A stretch of 64,000 nt of DNA from Paenibacillus sp. UNC451MF (GTDB taxonomy: Bacteria > Bacillota > Bacilli > Paenibacillales > NBRC-103111). The stretch lies in assembly GCF_000686845.1 (NCBI RefSeq), contig NZ_JMLS01000004.1, forward strand, positions 1 through 64,000. Direction: 5' to 3'. A model generated the notes under the pieces. That model saw only the letters and a list, made by a program, of their open reading frames with translations, was not told where the DNA came from and did not search any database. A program made the position numbers and the translations under genes. The first letter of the stretch is position 1; each line of letters starts with the position of its first letter. This document shows, piece after piece, positions 61,435 through 64,000 of the stretch.

Positions 61435-62322
61435 ATGAATACAAATCAATTCGATCGAATCCGTACCGGAAAGGGCTTTATAGCGGCCTTGGATCAAAGT
61501 GGAGGAAGCACCCCTAAAGCTCTGCTGCAATATGGCATTAAAGAAAACAGCTATTCCAATGAAGAAGAGATGTACGCATTGGTTCATGAGATGAGAACAC
61601 GTATTATTAAGAGTTCCGCATTTGATTCTCAGCACATTTTGGGCGCGATTTTATTCGAGAACACGATGGATCGTTTCATTGATGGGCAGTATACCGCGGA
61701 TTATCTTTGGGAGAAGAAAGGCATAGTGCCTTTTTTGAAAGTCGACAAAGGGCTTGCCGATCTTGAAAACGGAGTTCAGCTCATGAAGCCCATTCCCGGC
61801 TTAAACGATCTTCTGAAACGAGCAAACCAACGAAACATTTTCGGGACGAAAATGCGCTCCGTTATTAAGGAGGCAAATCCTGCTGGAATCAAAAAAGTCG
61901 TTGAACAACAGTTTGCCATCGGTAACCAAATTGTAGAGATGGGATTGGTTCCGATTATCGAGCCGGAAGTGGATATTTACAGCGTGGATAAGAGCACATC
62001 GGAAAAACTATTAAAGGATGAAATTTTCTCTCACTTATCCACCCTTGGCAAAGACGTAAAGATAATGCTTAAACTCTCCATACCGTCGGAAGATAATTTC
62101 TATAGAGATTTAATGGAAGATCCGCACGTTGTACGGATTGTAGCTTTGTCAGGAGGTTACACTCAAGCGGAAGCAAACGAAAAGCTAACACGTAATCATG
62201 GATTGATCGCAAGCTTCTCTCGTGCCTTATCGCAGGGACTAACTGCAGGGCAAACAGACGATGATTTCAACACGATGCTCTCTAAATCCATTCATGATAT
62301 TTATGAAGCCTCCATCAAATAA
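61435..62322 (+). CDS. fda: Class I fructose-bisphosphate aldolase
   Basis: A 295-residue enzyme. It opens FDRIRTGKGFIAALDQSGGS and contains FLKVDKGLADL, FGTKMRSVIK, LVPIIEPEVDIYSVDK and the Schiff-base region IMLKLSIPSEDN, the pattern of the bacterial class I aldolase of Staphylococcus type. It cleaves fructose 1,6-bisphosphate without a metal. It is transcribed alone; GGAGAAAC precedes the ATG and a terminator follows. Confidence 0.93.
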   Translation: MNTNQFDRIRTGKGFIAALDQSGGSTPKALLQYGIKENSYSNEEEMYALVHEMRTRIIKSSAFDSQHILGAILFENTMDRFIDGQYTADYLWEKKGIVPFLKVDKGLADLENGVQLMKPIPGLNDLLKRANQRNIFGTKMRSVIKEANPAGIKKVVEQQFAIGNQIVEMGLVPIIEPEVDIYSVDKSTSEKLLKDEIFSHLSTLGKDVKIMLKLSIPSEDNFYRDLMEDPHVVRIVALSGGYTQAEANEKLTRNHGLIASFSRALSQGLTAGQTDDDFNTMLSKSIHDIYEASIK

Positions 62323-62362
62323 AGGTGCTTACTTGATCTTTCAAGTGAATCCATCAAGCAAT

Positions 62363-62391
62363 GACTCCGGACTTTTCAAAAGCTCGGGGTC
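62363..62391 (+). terminator. Intrinsic terminator after the aldolase gene
   Basis: GACTCCGGACTTTT pairs with AAAAGCTCGGGGTC through some G-U pairs; a T-rich stretch (TTTGCTTTA) follows. Confidence 0.6.
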
Positions 62392-62422
62392 TTTGCTTTA
62401 TAATTTAACAGCTTTATCTACG

Positions 62423-62447
62423 AAAAAAACCACTTTCTGGAAGTGGT
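62423..62447 (-). terminator. Intrinsic terminator after the 104-residue protein gene
   Basis: ACCACTT / AAGTGGT stem with a 5-base loop, followed on the minus strand by TTTTTTTCG, 30 bases past the stop codon. Confidence 0.82.
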
Positions 62448-62477
62448 CCGATAAATATTCAGCTATTTATACGGTTA

Positions 62478-62792
62478 TTATTTAATAACGTCTATTTTAA
62501 ACACGTTGTCTAATTTCCCAGTTTCATTCAGCCTTTTCTTTAAAGGAACTTTAATATCTCTCCCTAGTTCTTTAAAAAAGGTGTTCACATCACAATTTAC
62601 ATTCTCCAAAAACACTTTCAAAATACCTTCTGTTCTAATATTTTGGTTCATATCAACAGGTACCGAAATATCAACTGCATAATGTTTCATTAAAGTGTTG
62701 ATATATCTTGTGAAAATTTCGAGTAATTCGCCATTATCAAAATTGTCAATTGCCATTTGTCCTCTAGTCGTAAATTTCAAATCAACTCTCAC
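62478..62792 (-). CDS. Hypothetical protein, 104 residues
   Basis: A soluble protein with alternating short helices and a basic C-terminus (GRDIKVPLKKRLNETGKLDN). No family is recognised. It starts with GTG; a GGGG site lies about 10 bases upstream. The terminator after it supports a real gene. It has no clear link to its neighbours. Confidence 0.6.
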   Translation of the reverse strand: MRVDLKFTTRGQMAIDNFDNGELLEIFTRYINTLMKHYAVDISVPVDMNQNIRTEGILKVFLENVNCDVNTFFKELGRDIKVPLKKRLNETGKLDNVFKIDVIK

Positions 62793-62868
62793 TTTTTATT
62801 ATCCCCATTTCTATGAATTTCTGTGGTTCTTAGTGTAAGTTCACATCTATGTTATTATTCTTCCTCAG

Positions 62869-62902
62869 AAAAAAAGCTGCTCCTTTACACTTAGGAGCAA
62901 CT
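62869..62902 (-). terminator. Intrinsic terminator after the cold-shock gene
   Basis: On the minus strand AGTTGCTCCT / AGGAGCAGCT with one mismatch is followed by TTTTTTTC, 10 bases past the stop. Confidence 0.85.
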
Positions 62903-62912
62903 TTGATTTGGA

Positions 62913-63116
62913 TTAATAAATTTTAGTCACGTTCTCAGCTTGTGGCCCACGGTTACCTTGAGTCACATTGAACTGAACGCGCTGACCTTCATCCAACGAT
63001 TTGTAGCCTTCGCCTTCAATCGCACTGAAATGTACAAATACATCGCTTCCGCCTTCTACTTCAATAAAGCCAAATCCCTTTTCACTGTTGAACCATTTTA
63101 CTGTACCTGTTTGCAT
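62913..63116 (-). CDS. csp: Cold-shock protein, CspA/CspB family
   Basis: A 67-residue cold-shock domain with RNP1 (KGFGFIEV) and RNP2 (DVFVHFSAI), the usual start of a CspA-like protein ([19 protein letters not shown]) and a final QAENVTKIY. It binds single-stranded RNA and DNA and melts mRNA structure in the cold. The 257 bases upstream hold an AT-rich region that may be a long structured leader, as is usual for such genes, and a hairpin belonging to the next gene. Confidence 0.96.
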   Translation of the reverse strand: MQTGTVKWFNSEKGFGFIEVEGGSDVFVHFSAIEGEGYKSLDEGQRVQFNVTQGNRGPQAENVTKIY

Positions 63117-63325
63117 TTAAATTACCTCCAAAATATATTTAACATGATCATTTTCTCACAAATAAAAAATTCACACATTGAAAAAAGTTCCATCAAAAAA
63201 ATGAGACTCTTTTCGACATGTGAATTAGTATCAACTTTTATAATATTTATAATACCACAGCTTATTCAATAAATCAAGAATACTCCAAAACAACTCCCTC
63301 TGCTATCCTTATTTTGTCAAACGAG

Positions 63326-63349
63326 AAAGCCACTTGCTTAAGTGGCTTT
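63326..63349 (-). terminator. Hairpin after the 90-residue protein gene
   Basis: A perfect 10-base-pair stem AAAGCCACTT / AAGTGGCTTT with a 4-base loop, 25 bases past the stop on the minus strand. The following T tract is weak. Confidence 0.65.
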
Positions 63350-63373
63350 GCGACTTCATAGCACCTTCTCGTT

Positions 63374-63646
63374 CTATTCATAGCCCTTTGAGTCATCACT
63401 TAAGTGGTATATTACCTTCTTTTCATTTGGATACAGATAAGAACGATCTGAGTGCTGATGAATATAGTATTCATCCTTAGAAGTAACCGTTACCCTTTGT
63501 TGGGATTCCCCATCCAGATACTTGATATCCTTATGGAGAAAGGTACAATCTTTGTTTGCCATTAAAAATAGCCTAATTTGTCGTAATGAGTATGAGTGGT
63601 CCACAAGCAGCTCGTTCGGAATATCATTGAATTTGTATACGACCAT
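63374..63646 (-). CDS. Hypothetical protein, 90 residues
   Basis: A small soluble protein rich in Tyr, Asp and His. The ATG at 63646 is chosen because AGGTGG lies upstream; two GTG and two TTG codons just before it are in frame. No family is recognised. It follows the 67-residue gene by 39 bases on the same strand, and the two may form an operon. Confidence 0.55.
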   Translation of the reverse strand: MVVYKFNDIPNELLVDHSYSLRQIRLFLMANKDCTFLHKDIKYLDGESQQRVTVTSKDEYYIHQHSDRSYLYPNEKKVIYHLSDDSKGYE

Positions 63647-63685
63647 CAACAACACCACCTAGCTACGTAATTTTGCTGCAAAGAA

Positions 63686-63886
63686 TTATCTTACCTTGAA
63701 TCTAAAATCCTTTTTGGGAAAATAATCACTTGCAATACAAACTGCATCATCATCATGCTGTTTAATAACGCCCCCATAATCAATAACCTGATTTCCGCGC
63801 CAGACCGAGACTGGAACCTTCCAATACATGGCGTTATCAAAATCCACTTGCTTAACGAGCAATTGATTTGGTATTAACAAAAGCAT
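63686..63886 (-). CDS. Hypothetical protein, 66 residues
   Basis: A small protein with NAMYWKVPVSVWRGNQVIDY, then a charged loop and a basic end (FPKKDFRFKVR), possibly a beta-rich small domain. No family is recognised. The ATG at 63886 lies very close to the GAGGTG site; a TTG three codons later has better spacing, so the start is uncertain. Confidence 0.5.
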   Translation of the reverse strand: MLLLIPNQLLVKQVDFDNAMYWKVPVSVWRGNQVIDYGGVIKQHDDDAVCIASDYFPKKDFRFKVR

Positions 63887-63901
63887 CACCTCGTATCATC
63901 A

Positions 63902-64000
63902 TTAGCGAACGCCCGATATTTGCACACCATTTTTAAGCAATTTCAGGTCACCGTTTGAATTCACTACAATGGGCAACAGCTTTAAGCTGCTTACCATGGG
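63902..64000 (-). CDS. C-terminal part of an unidentified gene (runs off the window)
   Basis: The last open frame on the minus strand reads VSSLKLLPIVVNSNGDLKLL, then KNGVQISGVR and a stop at 63904-63902. It is 15 bases upstream of the 66-residue gene in the same direction. The gene cannot be identified from 31 residues. Confidence 0.45.
   Translation of the reverse strand, partial: PMVSSLKLLPIVVNSNGDLKLLKNGVQISGVR

Noticed and set aside
61263-61517. An 84-residue frame between the kinase and aldolase genes
   Set aside because: It overlaps both real genes in another frame and includes the aldolase ribosome binding site; composition is not protein-like.

Overview
The window looks like a chromosomal segment of a spore-forming, low-to-mid GC Firmicute of the Paenibacillus type. 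The evidence is gene content and order, not a database search. It carries cotE, spoVK and an amidoligase-type protein beside cotE. It keeps the Bacillales blocks cotE-mutS-mutL, miaA-hfq, spoVK-hflX-ynbB-glnR-glnA and lexA/yneA/ynzC. The transposase end at the left edge resembles IS3-type elements common in Paenibacillus. Most genes up to about 43 kb lie on the minus strand and read right to left.

Left part (1-16 kb): an IS3-family element end; a HAD phosphatase; the SOS locus (lexA divergent from yneA, four SOS boxes, two of them inside the spacers of the facing promoters); a TetR regulator and alpha/beta hydrolase with matching operators; glnA-glnR with a clear sigma-A promoter; ynbB-hflX-spoVK as overlapping genes; and a set of small housekeeping or accessory enzymes (phosphatases, GNAT, YdcF/SanA, VOC, ADP-ribosylglycohydrolase, cyclophilin lipoprotein).

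Middle (16-43 kb): a PBP1A-type peptidoglycan synthase with a long GC-rich Gly/Gln/Asn tail; the repair and RNA cluster hfq-miaA-rsmJ-like-mutL-S41 protease-mutS; the amidoligase-like gene and cotE; an aromatic-acid-exporter-type protein; a NitT/TauT-type ABC transporter; a siderophore-type ABC transporter (two permeases and an ATPase, no binding protein) behind two Fur-like boxes; carboxypeptidase M32; a HesB-like protein; carbonic anhydrase; and a two-component system overlapping a DUF309 gene.

Right part (43-64 kb): a secreted GH18 protein with six N-terminal repeats; the cobalt ECF transporter cbiMNQO behind a cobalamin riboswitch and terminator; a YyaL-type thioredoxin-domain protein; a ZTP (pfl) riboswitch with its own terminator in front of a DJ-1/PfpI gene; and a compact accessory cassette (GIY-YIG-like, VWA, MoxR-like AAA+, 159-residue protein). 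After that come a second two-component system, class I aldolase, a cold-shock protein and small unknown genes. No rRNA, tRNA or CRISPR array was seen.

The two most unusual points are these. (1) The AAA+ gene ends just after an A9 tract. A -1 shift there would fuse it to the VWA frame, which otherwise has no canonical start for its first 50 codons. (2) A ZTP riboswitch appears to control a DJ-1/PfpI gene rather than a classic purine or folate gene.
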